This document shows, piece by piece, positions 6,685-14,878 of a stretch of 64,000 nt of DNA. Every line of letters starts with the position of its first letter. The stretch's first letter is position 1. The position numbers and the translations under genes were made by a program. The notes beneath the pieces were generated by a model, which saw only the letters and a list, made by a program, of their open reading frames with translations, had not been told where the DNA came from and did no database searches. Origin of the DNA: Brevibacterium moorei (GTDB lineage: Bacteria; Actinomycetota; Actinomycetes; Actinomycetales; Brevibacteriaceae); NCBI RefSeq assembly GCF_024580735.1, contig NZ_JANIJX010000016.1, positions 1-64,000 of the forward strand. The letters are read 5' to 3'.

Positions 6685-7617
6685 GTGGTGACGATGACGG
6701 ACGCCAAGCAGTTCAAGACATATACGCAGCAGATTGCACTTCTTGAACAGCGCGGCATGACCGTCGAAGACCCGCCATCTGCTGTAGCGTTGTTGCGTCA
6801 GCTGAACTACTACCGTCTTTCCGGCTACTGGCATCCCATGCGGCGCTTCGATTCTGGAACTGGGCAGAGCCTCGACGTGTTTCGGCCGGGTGCGTCATTT
6901 GAGCTTGTCCACCAGTTGTACTTGTTCGACGAGCAACTCCGAAATGTCGTTTCTGGTGAACTCGCATGAATCGAACTGGCCGTTCGTGCGCTACTCGGGC
7001 ATGCACTGGGTGCGATAGATCCCTTCTTCCACTTGAAACCAGAACTGCTTGGAGCCTCTGCTCGCCAGATCGTCTCGAAGCGGGGAGATACTCGCTACGA
7101 GGTTTGGCTGAAGAAATACGAAGCAGCGCTGAGAGCATCGCGTGAAGATTTCGTTGCGCACCATAAGAAGAAGTATGGTGACAAACTCCCGATCTGGGCG
7201 GCTGTCGAGGTGATGGACTGGGGCACCCTTTCACACCTCTACGGTATGGCGCCCGGGTGTGCACGCAACCCGGTCGCTGACGCGTGCGGGCTGAGAGCAC
7301 CGCAACTTGAGTCATGGTTGAAGTCACTGAACATTTTGAGGAACTACGCTGCGCACCATGCGCGGCTGTTCAACCGTGTCTTCGACATCAAACCGAGATT
7401 CAGCAGCGATCCACGGCTGGCTGTGGCGAAGGGTAGCGAGAATCGCGTTTTCACGCAGCTCACCTTGATTCAGTACCTGCACCATGAGTTGAAGCTGTCG
7501 GCCGCCACCTCGTTACCGGCCTTGTTGACGACGTATCCAGAGAACGGGGTCGTTCCGTTCAAACGAATCGGGGCGCCCGAAGGATGGCAGCAGTCTGCCC
7601 TTTGGGCGGCGCGCTGA
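6685..7617 (+). pseudogene. Abi_2 (AbiD/AbiF) family abortive-infection protein interrupted by one in-frame TGA
   Basis: Residues 1-94 (MTDAKQFKTYTQQIALLEQRG…LLRQLNYYRLSGYWHPMRRF…LYLFDEQLRNVVSGELA) are the N-terminal signature of the Abi_2 family (PF07751). TGA at 6967-6969 interrupts the frame. The same frame continues without a shift (…IELAVRALLGHALG…) to 7617, including the family's RNY-like helix (…NILRNYAAHHARLFNR…). A CGA-to-TGA change in …LARIELAVR… would explain it. Family members are phage-defence proteins thought to act as toxins or RNases of the HEPN type. As read, only a 94-residue fragment is made, unless the stop is read through or translation restarts. GTG 6685 or ATG 6694 may be the start; neither has a strong ribosome binding site. 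Confidence 0.85.
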
Positions 7618-7717
7618 CGCTGAACAGATGTGTGGGGAATGTGTGGGTATGGCACATTTTGGTGCTTGCCAAGCCCTGCTTCCCCAGTAACGGCGCGGAT
7701 CTCACCAACAGAACCCT

Positions 7718-7742
7718 GGGGTTCAAATCCCTTATCCTCCGC
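7718..7742. repeat. tRNA-Ser 3'-end direct repeat (att-like), right copy and island boundary
   Basis: 24 of 25 bases are identical to 6318-6342. GC content rises abruptly to the right. TGTGGGGAATGTGTGGGTATGG at 7629-7650 contains short direct repeats of the kind seen at integrase arm sites, though this is only suggestive. This is the junction between island and core chromosome. Confidence 0.75.
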
Positions 7743-7804
7743 CGAATGGGAAGCCTCTTGCCTTCACGGCCACGACCGGGAAGCGGAATGTGTGGATCGG
7801 CTCG

Positions 7805-8356
7805 TCAGTCCCTGCGCTTCGCCCGGGAGGAGAGAATCCAGACGAGTCCCAAAATGGCCGAGGCCACTCCGACGGCCACGAGGACCAGCCACGAGTACGT
7901 GTTCATGAAGTTGCTCGGATTCACCACGGTGTTCCGATCCGGATTGGCGGGATCGTAGTAGACGGTCATCTGCACGCCTGCGGTGTGGTCGTTGCCGCAT
8001 TGCCCACTGTCGGAGCCCGAGCCCCTGACCTTGGCATCTTCGTCACCCCGGCTGCCGGCGCGCTCCGGGATGAACTGGTAGGTGAAGTTGCACGTGTAAC
8101 GGGTGTCGCACTTGGAATGGCCGCTGCCGCTACAGCTCGATTCCCGATCCTCGGAGGCGCCGGGGGAAAGCGTCGCAGTGCCGGTTTCCGTCATGTGCGC
8201 TCGGGCATCGACGCCGGTGTGGTGAACATACAGCCCGAACACGATCGCCACGACCGCGACCACCAGGGCTACGATCCCGTTGAACCGGTCTTTGCTGCGG
8301 GCCCGGGCCGCCATCTGTTCTGAGAAATCAAAATTGGGCGGCACAGGCACTTCCAC
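7805..8356 (-). CDS. DUF3592-like membrane protein
   Basis: This 183-residue protein has a basic N-terminus, a membrane segment at about residues 28-46, an extracytoplasmic domain of about 105 residues and a second membrane segment near 155-174. The pattern QMTVYYDPANPDRN before the last segment is typical of DUF3592 proteins (PF12158), whose function is unknown. Four Cys in the loop (SCSGSGHSKC, RYTC, QCG) may form disulfides. First gene of the core chromosome after the island. Confidence 0.65.
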   Translation of the reverse strand: MEVPVPPNFDFSEQMAARARSKDRFNGIVALVVAVVAIVFGLYVHHTGVDARAHMTETGTATLSPGASEDRESSCSGSGHSKCDTRYTCNFTYQFIPERAGSRGDEDAKVRGSGSDSGQCGNDHTAGVQMTVYYDPANPDRNTVVNPSNFMNTYSWLVLVAVGVASAILGLVWILSSRAKRRD

Positions 8357-8446
8357 GTGTGAAATCCGGGAACCTTGTCGGAAACATCATGAGCGAAACA
8401 TATCAAAGTTCTCGATCCGTGTACGGGCGGCCTGCACGGGATGTGT

Positions 8447-8484
8447 CTGCACATGCCGGAGGGCCTCCCCTCCGGCATGTGCAG
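8447..8484. terminator. Hairpin between the BCCT and DUF3592-like genes
   Basis: A perfect 16-bp inverted repeat (8447-8462 with 8469-8484) and 6-nt loop lies 29 nt beyond the BCCT stop on the minus strand. There is no T-run on either side, so it is a strong hairpin without the usual tail. It probably ends or stabilises the transporter transcript. Confidence 0.6.
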
Positions 8485-8512
8485 AAGCCCCGGACCCGGA
8501 CACCGGAGCGCG

Positions 8513-10798
8513 TTACTTCTCCAAGGCCCCGTCCTCTGTCCGGGTGGTGGCCTTGTCCGCAGAGATGGTCGCGTCCTCGGCCGCAGCGGATCCGGGATCG
8601 GCCGGCACGGTCGGCGGGGTGACGACCGACTTGACCGCGTACGCGTGCGAATAGCCCAGGAACGACATGTGGCTTTCGTAGCGGTCCAACACATCGTCGA
8701 TGATCTGCTGCCGGCCCAGGCCCATCAGGTCGTAGCCCTCGGAACCGGTCTGGGTGAACACCTCCAAGCGGTAGTAGACGTCGTCACCGCGGGGAGCATT
8801 GCGTGCGCCGAACGCCGGCGTATGCGCTTCGACCGGGGCGACGCGGTAGCTGAAATCGCGGTGCTCGCCCATATCAACCGACAGTGTGTCCGTTGCGATG
8901 CCGGACTCCTGGTCGATCCCCTGCTCCAGATTCGTCGTGTAGCCCAGCCGGCGGAATTCGGCGGCGACTGATTGCAGTGCCGGCTGCACGACCTCGGCGA
9001 CGAATTTCCGGACCTCGCGTTCCGATGGATGCGACCGGAACCGGGCCAACCGTTGTCGCCAGGTCTTCTCCGGCGTGGGTCCGCCGTCGGTGGCGATCGC
9101 GTGGTGCCGTCGGGTCCGGCCCTCGCGTTCGGCGTTCTCCATGCGCAGGACCTTGGAGAACGAGGCCATGACGAGATAGGCGATCACCGTCACCGGCAGC
9201 GCGAAGATGAGCGTCGCGTACTCCATCGTCGTCACTCCGCCGGCCACGAGCATGGCGATGGTCAGGACCGCGGTGAGCAGCGCCCAGAAGATGCGCAGCC
9301 ACTTCTTGCCGTCATCGGCGGGATTGGGGATGGAGGAGCTGAAGTTCGACATCACCATGGCACCCGAATTGGCGCTCGTCAGGTAGAACAACAGGCCGGA
9401 CAGCGTGGCCAGGCCGATCAGGAACGGAGCACCCGGGAACGTCTCCAACAGCGCGTACCACCCACGTTCCGGGGAATCGATGGCAAGTCCGGCGAAGCCC
9501 TTGTCGCCGTCGAACACCTTGGACAGGGCCGAGTTGCCGAAGATCGACACGATGATGAAGTCGCACAGGACCGGGGCGGTGATGGCTGCGATCACGAATT
9601 CGCGCAGGGTCCGGCCGCGGGAGATCCGGGCCAGGAAGAGACCCACGAACGGCCCCCAGGCCAGCCAGAACGCCCAGAAGAACAGGGTCCACGCGCCCAT
9701 CCACTCCGAGCCGTTGCCCACATAGGCCAGGGTCGACAGAGTGCGTTCCGGCAGGGTGAAGACGAATCGGCCCACGTTCTCGACGAAGGCATTGAGCAGG
9801 AATGCCGTCTTGCCGGTGACCAGGATGTAGAGCATCATCGCCGCACAGGCCCAGAGGTTGAGCTCGGAGACCAAGCGGATGCCCTTGTCCACGCCGGAGG
9901 TGCAGGCGGCCACGGTCATCACCACCGCCACGATGACCAATGCGATCTGCAGCGCCAGGCCCTCCGGCAGGCCGAACAGGAAGGAGAAGCCCACGTTGAG
10001 CAGGACCACGCCGATGCCCATGGAGGTGGCCACGCCGAAGACGGTTCCGATCAGTGTGACGATGTCGATCGCATCGCCTGCGGCTCCGCGCACTCGCTTG
10101 CCCAACAACGGGTACAGCACGGCGCGGATGGACAGCGGCATGCCCCAGCGGTACGCGAAGTAGCCCATGGCCATGCCCAGCAGGGAGTACATGGACCAAC
10201 CGGCGATGCCGTAGTGGAACATGGTCCACACCACGGCGTCCTGTGCGGCGGCCGCGGATTCCGGAGTGGCTCCGGCCGGCTGCATGTACTGGCTGATGGG
10301 TCCTGAGACGGAGAAGAACAGCATGTCGATGCCGACGCCCGCGGAGAACAGCATCGCTACCCAGGTGAAGAGTTTGTACTGGGGCCTCGAGTGGTCCGGC
10401 CCCAACCGCAGACTGCCGGATTTGGACAGGGCGACCCACAGGACGAAGCCGATGACGACGGTGACGGTGAGGACGTAATACCAGCCGAGGTTCTGGGCGA
10501 TCCAGTCGACAACCGACTTCATTGTCGTTTGCGCACTGTTCGGCACTGCGAATGCCCAGATGGAGAATGCCACGATGACGGCGGATGAGATGAGGAAGAC
10601 TTTCCAATTCACACGCGAGCCACCGCTCGCCGGATCGGGGGCTAGATCCGCGGGCCCGCGCTTCATTTCAGTGCTGGAGATGGGAGGGCGCATCTTGGTG
10701 TCAGCGTCTTTGCTGCGCCTGCTGCTCCGTGCGGTTCCGCCGAACTGCTGGCGTTCCACTAATGGTTCCGTTGGTTTCTGAGGATTCGGGTCTTTCAC
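8513..10798 (-). CDS. BCCT-family choline/glycine-betaine type transporter (BetT-like)
   Basis: This 761-residue protein has a ~65-residue hydrophilic N-terminus, 12 membrane segments of the BCCT fold (PF02028) and a long cytoplasmic C-terminus (~200 residues), as in BetT-type choline carriers. The Trp-rich stretch WTLFFWAFWLAWGPFVGLF and the helix …YFAYRWGMPLSIR… are diagnostic. The GTG start at 10798 has AAGG six bases upstream. It is similar along its length, including the C-terminal domain, to the second BCCT protein at 44789-47170. It has no betaine-synthesis genes beside it. Likely secondary uptake of a quaternary ammonium osmoprotectant; the exact substrate is not certain. Confidence 0.9.
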   Translation of the reverse strand: MKDPNPQKPTEPLVERQQFGGTARSSRRSKDADTKMRPPISSTEMKRGPADLAPDPASGGSRVNWKVFLISSAVIVAFSIWAFAVPNSAQTTMKSVVDWIAQNLGWYYVLTVTVVIGFVLWVALSKSGSLRLGPDHSRPQYKLFTWVAMLFSAGVGIDMLFFSVSGPISQYMQPAGATPESAAAAQDAVVWTMFHYGIAGWSMYSLLGMAMGYFAYRWGMPLSIRAVLYPLLGKRVRGAAGDAIDIVTLIGTVFGVATSMGIGVVLLNVGFSFLFGLPEGLALQIALVIVAVVMTVAACTSGVDKGIRLVSELNLWACAAMMLYILVTGKTAFLLNAFVENVGRFVFTLPERTLSTLAYVGNGSEWMGAWTLFFWAFWLAWGPFVGLFLARISRGRTLREFVIAAITAPVLCDFIIVSIFGNSALSKVFDGDKGFAGLAIDSPERGWYALLETFPGAPFLIGLATLSGLLFYLTSANSGAMVMSNFSSSIPNPADDGKKWLRIFWALLTAVLTIAMLVAGGVTTMEYATLIFALPVTVIAYLVMASFSKVLRMENAEREGRTRRHHAIATDGGPTPEKTWRQRLARFRSHPSEREVRKFVAEVVQPALQSVAAEFRRLGYTTNLEQGIDQESGIATDTLSVDMGEHRDFSYRVAPVEAHTPAFGARNAPRGDDVYYRLEVFTQTGSEGYDLMGLGRQQIIDDVLDRYESHMSFLGYSHAYAVKSVVTPPTVPADPGSAAAEDATISADKATTRTEDGALEK

Positions 10799-10899
10799 GC
10801 AGTGCCTTCGGTAGGGGACAATGTACCTTGAGGCCTTTCTCAGGAAAGGACACCAAGTTAGCTTATATGCTCAGGGTTTTCCCCGGTTTGTCAGCCTTG

Positions 10900-10919
10900 C
10901 CTTCAAGGAGGCTTGAGGG
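10900..10919 (-). terminator. Small hairpin after the DUF1648-type gene
   Basis: An 8-bp stem with one G-T pair (10900-10907 with 10912-10919) and a GAGG loop lies 56 nt past the stop of the minus-strand gene ending at 10975. No T-run follows, so termination is only a possibility. Confidence 0.3.
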
Positions 10920-10974
10920 TAAGTCCGGGCGGGACATCCGAGGGTATTCGCCATATGCTGGCGGCTTCGGAATC

Positions 10975-12060
10975 TTAAGCTGCGCTGCGGGAATCGGAGA
11001 CGGCCCGAAGTACCGCGGCTGCCTCGGTGGCATCGTCGATGGTAACCACGATGCGGCTGCCGGTGTGCCGCACGACCTCCAAGCCCGGACCCTTGCGCAG
11101 CACGAACCCCATCGCGCGTCCGGCGCCGAATCTCCAGCCCCAGCCGCCGAATTGGGCGAACGGATCCACCTCGACGACGCGCACCTCGGCGACCTTTTCA
11201 GGGGGAATGTGGACTCGGGGGATACCGATGAGAGATCGCACGGTGATGCCGCCTCGCCCGATCACCACGCGGAACGTCAGACAGCTGGCACTGGCCAGAA
11301 TCACGATTAAGAGGGTCGGACCGGTGATCCACAGGGTGGAGCGATCGACGACGATCCCATATACGGATGCCCCTGCGGCCAGCAGGGCCCCCAGCCCCAG
11401 GATGATGAGGGGGCCTTTGCCCATCCGCGCCGTGCCGGTCCACATCACGCGCTCGCCCGAGGCCAAAGGGAAAGAGTGCTCATTCGGGCTGGCCACCCCG
11501 CTTGCAGCTCTGTCGCCGTTCGCTCTCTGCTCAGAGGCACCCTTGGCGGTGGTCCGTAGAACCAGCCAGACGGCGATGCCCAGCAGGGCCGCTACCCCGG
11601 TGGCGACGAGGATCGACGGGTCCACGGACCCCGCCTGGCGGGCATCGGCCAGCCCACGTTGCATGGCCACGCTCCAGCACATGGTGGTGCTCATGAACGC
11701 GGCCATGGCCAGGTTGAATGCCGACAACCAGGTTCCTGTCTGCGAGCCGGGGGATCTGCGCTCAGCCCCGTAAGCGACTGCGCCCATCACCACTGCCATG
11801 CCACCGCCGATAGCCAAGAGTACGGCTAAGTACGTTGAAGGTGGCCCAAACCCATCTGGTTCGGGGCCGTTGCTCCAATGGGTGGCTGCCGGGTTGGGCA
11901 GTTCGGGCAACCACAACCAGATCATGAAGGCACCCACCGCGATCAGTAGGACCGGCAGGATGAGTCCAATCCACAGGACGACGATGCGCTGTCGTCGAAC
12001 TGCGGGGGCGGTTGATGCAGGCCGATTCGAATCGGGTCGGTTCCCGCTGAGCAGAGTCAT
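10975..12060 (-). CDS. DUF1648-domain membrane protein, partner of a GntR regulator
   Basis: This 361-residue protein has an N-terminal membrane helix (about 26-50) followed by ELPNPAATHWSNGPEPDGFG, the hallmark of DUF1648 (PF07853, SdpI-type). More helices follow at about 77-98, 113-135 and 148-168. The cytoplasmic half has two helices and a PH-like domain ending in …RIVVTIDDATEAAAVLRAV…. It starts inside the GntR gene stop (ATGA, 12057-12060), so the pair is translationally coupled. In Actinobacteria such pairs are common; the membrane protein's role is unknown, though relatives are linked to immunity or envelope stress. Confidence 0.75.
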   Translation of the reverse strand: MTLLSGNRPDSNRPASTAPAVRRQRIVVLWIGLILPVLLIAVGAFMIWLWLPELPNPAATHWSNGPEPDGFGPPSTYLAVLLAIGGGMAVVMGAVAYGAERRSPGSQTGTWLSAFNLAMAAFMSTTMCWSVAMQRGLADARQAGSVDPSILVATGVAALLGIAVWLVLRTTAKGASEQRANGDRAASGVASPNEHSFPLASGERVMWTGTARMGKGPLIILGLGALLAAGASVYGIVVDRSTLWITGPTLLIVILASASCLTFRVVIGRGGITVRSLIGIPRVHIPPEKVAEVRVVEVDPFAQFGGWGWRFGAGRAMGFVLRKGPGLEVVRHTGSRIVVTIDDATEAAAVLRAVSDSRSAA

Positions 12061-12419
12061 GATCGGTTCTCCTCCTGTGTTCCCGTAATGAGTGCCGCCA
12101 GGGTTTCGCGGGAGATCCCGAGGGACTTCGCGCGGGCCACCAGATCGCTCACGTCCATTGACAGTTCCACCAGGGGCGCCGCCTGTGGGGTGACTATGGC
12201 ACCGCGGGCGCGCCGGAGCTCCAAGAGCCCCTCATCTCGCAATTGCTGGTAGGCGCGCAAGACGGTATGGACATTGACGTTGAGAGCTTGGGCCGTTTCC
12301 CGGGCACTGGGCAGTCTGTCGCCCGGGGTCAGGGACCCGCCGACGATATCCGCGCGAACGGAATCGGCGATCTGATTGTGCAGTGATCGGGCGTCGCCCA
12401 CGTCTACCCGGATGAGCAT
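12057..12419 (-). CDS. GntR-family transcriptional regulator, YtrA subfamily
   Basis: This 120-residue protein has a winged helix-turn-helix over residues ~10-75 (…LHNQIADSVRADIVGGSLTPGDRLPS…NVHTVLRAYQQLRDEGLLE…) and only a short C-terminal dimerisation tail. That makeup defines the YtrA subgroup rather than larger ligand-binding GntR proteins. It forms an operon with the DUF1648 protein and is almost certainly autoregulated through the perfect palindrome 50 bp upstream (12470-12492). Confidence 0.9.
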   Translation of the reverse strand: MLIRVDVGDARSLHNQIADSVRADIVGGSLTPGDRLPSARETAQALNVNVHTVLRAYQQLRDEGLLELRRARGAIVTPQAAPLVELSMDVSDLVARAKSLGISRETLAALITGTQEENRS

Positions 12420-12469
12420 GGGGCCTCCTCATTGATTAGCCGGTGTGTGCTCCCCACCGAAATGAATCT

Positions 12470-12492
12470 TTGTTCTAGTGTAACTAGAACAA
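12470..12492. promoter_or_regulatory. Operator of the YtrA-type regulator
   Basis: Perfect inverted repeat TTGTTCTAGT-GTA-ACTAGAACAA with 10-bp arms, located upstream of the GntR gene on the minus strand. Its length and position fit autorepression sites of YtrA-type regulators. It also lies about 85 bp before the divergent methyltransferase gene, which could share control. Confidence 0.8.
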
Positions 12493-12577
12493 TCAATGTT
12501 GCACCGGATACCGGCGCGGCCGTGTGAGCAGATCATGCGCACAGGGTTTGATCAGGCCGGGTTCTTAGGGTGTGCGC

Positions 12578-13324
12578 ATGTCGAAACTCGCAGCATCGCC
12601 ATTGGACCCACGTGCCCGTGCCGTGGCAGACAGACTCCACGCCCGCAGCCGCCGACAGCTCGGCACGTCCTTGCTTCCACAGCTGGTGAGCAGTGTGCGC
12701 AGCAGGATCAAGAACGGCTCATGGGACAACACACAGACGGATGACGGCAAGCGGTTTCTGTCCGACAAGCTCGTGGCCCTCGACCCGGAGAAGGCCGCAC
12801 TGTGTTACCTCCTGTGTCGCTCGCTGGGCGCTGTGCGCGTGGTGGAGGCCGGGACCTCGTTCGGGGTATCGACGATTTATCTGGCCGCAGCGGTCCGTGA
12901 CAATGCAGCGGTCCGTGACAATGCGGCAGCTTCGGGAGGTGTCTTAGGCGACGGTGTGGAGCCCCTCGTCATCGGCACCGAACACGAACCGGCCAAGGCC
13001 GCCGCGGCGCACCGCACTCTGCGGGCCGCGGGCGTGGACGGTTATGTCGACATCCTGCAGGGCGACCTGCGGGAGACCTTGCAGGACATCGCAGGGCCGA
13101 TCGACTTCATGCTCGTCGACATCTGGATCCCCATGGCACGCCCGGCGCTGGAACTCGTCACGCCCCATCTTCGGCCCGGCGCCCTCGTCGTCTGCGACAA
13201 CGTGCTCAGCGGGTATTCCGAGTACGCCGATTACCTGGCATTCGTGCGCGACCCGGACGGGCCGTTCACCTCGGTGACGATTCCGGGCCAGGGCGGCATG
13301 GAGGTGTCGATGCGTCGCCGGTGA
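12578..13324 (+). CDS. O-methyltransferase (class I, SAM-dependent)
   Basis: About 248 residues. ATG 12578 is preferred over GTG 12572, with AGGG seven bases upstream. The SAM-binding motif I is VVEAGTSFGVSTIYLA; …DFMLVDIWIPMARPALELV… and VVCDNVL follow in the pattern of catechol/caffeoyl-CoA-type O-methyltransferases. An 18-bp tandem duplication (12887-12922) inserts a second AAVRDN directly after the motif I helix. The insertion sits in a surface loop and keeps the frame. Substrate unknown. Confidence 0.85.
   Translation: MSKLAASPLDPRARAVADRLHARSRRQLGTSLLPQLVSSVRSRIKNGSWDNTQTDDGKRFLSDKLVALDPEKAALCYLLCRSLGAVRVVEAGTSFGVSTIYLAAAVRDNAAVRDNAAASGGVLGDGVEPLVIGTEHEPAKAAAAHRTLRAAGVDGYVDILQGDLRETLQDIAGPIDFMLVDIWIPMARPALELVTPHLRPGALVVCDNVLSGYSEYADYLAFVRDPDGPFTSVTIPGQGGMEVSMRRR
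12887..12922 (+). repeat. In-frame 18-bp tandem duplication
   Basis: Two exact consecutive copies of an 18-bp unit beginning GCAGCGGTCC, encoding AAVRDN twice inside the methyltransferase. A replication-slippage duplication that preserves the frame. Confidence 0.9.
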
Positions 13325-13405
13325 AATCCACGACCCGCCCACCTTCCCGCCCTCTTCTCCGCCCTCCTTTCCGAATGAACAGGGGCCACGGCGTACAGTT
13401 GCGGC

Positions 13406-14875
13406 GTGAACAACGCCCAGACTCATGATCAGGCCCGCGTGGAGACTCCCCGGGCCCGCAGATTCCAAAGCCGAATCGCACTCCTGGCGGGAGCCGGGAT
13501 GTTCATCGATGGATTCGACGTCTCCGTCATCGCCGTCGCCCTGCCCGGGCTGACCTCGGCCTGGCACATCACCAGCGGCCTCGTATCGGGCTTGGTGGCC
13601 AGTTCGGTGGTCGTCGGCATGTTCTTCGGAATGATGTTCGGCGGCCGGCTCGTCGACTACTTCGGGCGTCGCAAGATGTACATGTTCGACCTGGTGGGCT
13701 TCGTCGTCTTCGCGCTCGTCGCGGCAGTGACACAGGAAGCCTGGCAGCTCATCGCCGCGCGCTTCCTGCTGGGTCTGTTCATCGGCGCCGACTATCCGAT
13801 CAGCTCCTCGACGACCGCCGAGTTCACCACCCCCGCACGCCGCGGCCGGCTCATCATCTTCATGTCACTGCTGTGGCAGCTGGGTGCCTTCACCGCCTAC
13901 GTCACCGGCATTCTCCTGATGCCGGTGGGTGCCAATGCCTGGCGCTGGATGCTCTTCGTGGGTGCGGTATTGGCCATCATTGTGATCGTCTTCCGGCACA
14001 ACATGCCGGAATCGCCGCGCTGGCTGCGCACCCAGAACCGCGATGAAGAGGCCGATGCGATCGAGCGTGAGATGTGGGAGAAGCACGACCTGGTCATCGA
14101 CTCCCGCGCCATGGCCGCAGCAGAGCACAGCGCTGCCGCCGAGGCCGCACACGGTGCCGCCGGCCAGGCACGGGCCGCGGGATCCGGGCGCTGGCGCGAA
14201 CTGTTCAGCGCCCGCAGCATCAGGGCGACGGTGTTCTGCTCGGTGTTCTGGTTCGCCTTCGCCGTGTCGTTCTACGGCATCCAGATGTACACCCCGACGA
14301 TTCTCGATCCGTTCACGAACGGGAAGCCCGCGCTGGCCTTCCTGGGCGCTGCGCTGATCGCGGCCTTGGGCGTGCTGGGCGCCGGCATCGGTATGGTCAC
14401 CGTCGAACGGTGGGGCAGGCGCCGCCAGATCATCTGGTGCTTCGTCGGCATGGCGATCGCCCTGGTGATCCTGGCGGTGTGGCAGCAGCCCACCCTGGCC
14501 CTGCTGATCGTGCTGCTGGCTGTGACGATCCTGCTGGCGAACCTGGGGCCCGGCGTGCTCAATATGGTCTACCCGAACGAAATGTTCCCCACGCGGCTGC
14601 GCGGAACCGGCGTCGGCTTCGCCGGTTCGGCCAGCCGTGTCGGTTCGATCCTGGGCGTCCTGGTGTTCCCCATCCTGGTGAGCGCCTGGGGCATGGCCAA
14701 TGCCACCTGGCTGTTCGCCGCGGTCGCCATCTTCGGCTTGGTGGTCTCGATCTTCCTGGCCCCGGAGACCAAGGGCCGCAGCATGGACGAACTCGAGGAC
14801 CTGGCCGGCAACGGCTGGCGGGACGAGGACGGGGCGCGTGTGTTCTACGGCCCCTACCGCACAGGGAAGAAGTGA
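13406..14875 (+). CDS. MFS transporter (sugar/organic-acid porter type)
   Basis: This 489-residue protein has 12 predicted membrane helices. MFIDGFDVSVIAVALPGL in helix 1 and GRLVDYFGRRKMYMFD between helices 2 and 3 are MFS hallmarks. The central loop has an Ala-rich insertion (…AAAEHSAAAEAAHGAAGQ…), and the C-terminus ends PETKGRSMDELE, the sugar-porter-like signature. GTG start, without a strong ribosome binding site. The gene ends 3 nt before the next one, so the two are likely cotranscribed. Substrate not determinable. Confidence 0.85.
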   Translation: MNNAQTHDQARVETPRARRFQSRIALLAGAGMFIDGFDVSVIAVALPGLTSAWHITSGLVSGLVASSVVVGMFFGMMFGGRLVDYFGRRKMYMFDLVGFVVFALVAAVTQEAWQLIAARFLLGLFIGADYPISSSTTAEFTTPARRGRLIIFMSLLWQLGAFTAYVTGILLMPVGANAWRWMLFVGAVLAIIVIVFRHNMPESPRWLRTQNRDEEADAIEREMWEKHDLVIDSRAMAAAEHSAAAEAAHGAAGQARAAGSGRWRELFSARSIRATVFCSVFWFAFAVSFYGIQMYTPTILDPFTNGKPALAFLGAALIAALGVLGAGIGMVTVERWGRRRQIIWCFVGMAIALVILAVWQQPTLALLIVLLAVTILLANLGPGVLNMVYPNEMFPTRLRGTGVGFAGSASRVGSILGVLVFPILVSAWGMANATWLFAAVAIFGLVVSIFLAPETKGRSMDELEDLAGNGWRDEDGARVFYGPYRTGKK

Positions 14876-14878
14876 ACG

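Larger units (their letters stand above)
1..7742. mobile_element. Right part of a tRNA-Ser-associated genomic island (left end outside window)
   Basis: This stretch is clearly AT-richer than the rest of the window, has mixed gene content (serine recombinase, lipoproteins, Abi protein) and no housekeeping genes. It ends at a 25-nt copy of the 3' end of a tRNA-Ser gene (7718-7742), after which base composition switches to high GC. A second copy lies at 6318-6342. No complete tRNA-Ser gene is present, so the intact target gene and attL presumably lie left of the window. The only recombinase here is a short serine resolvase, not a typical tRNA-targeting tyrosine integrase. The integrase is therefore outside the window or lost. 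The boundary is well supported; the element class is inferred. Confidence 0.7.
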
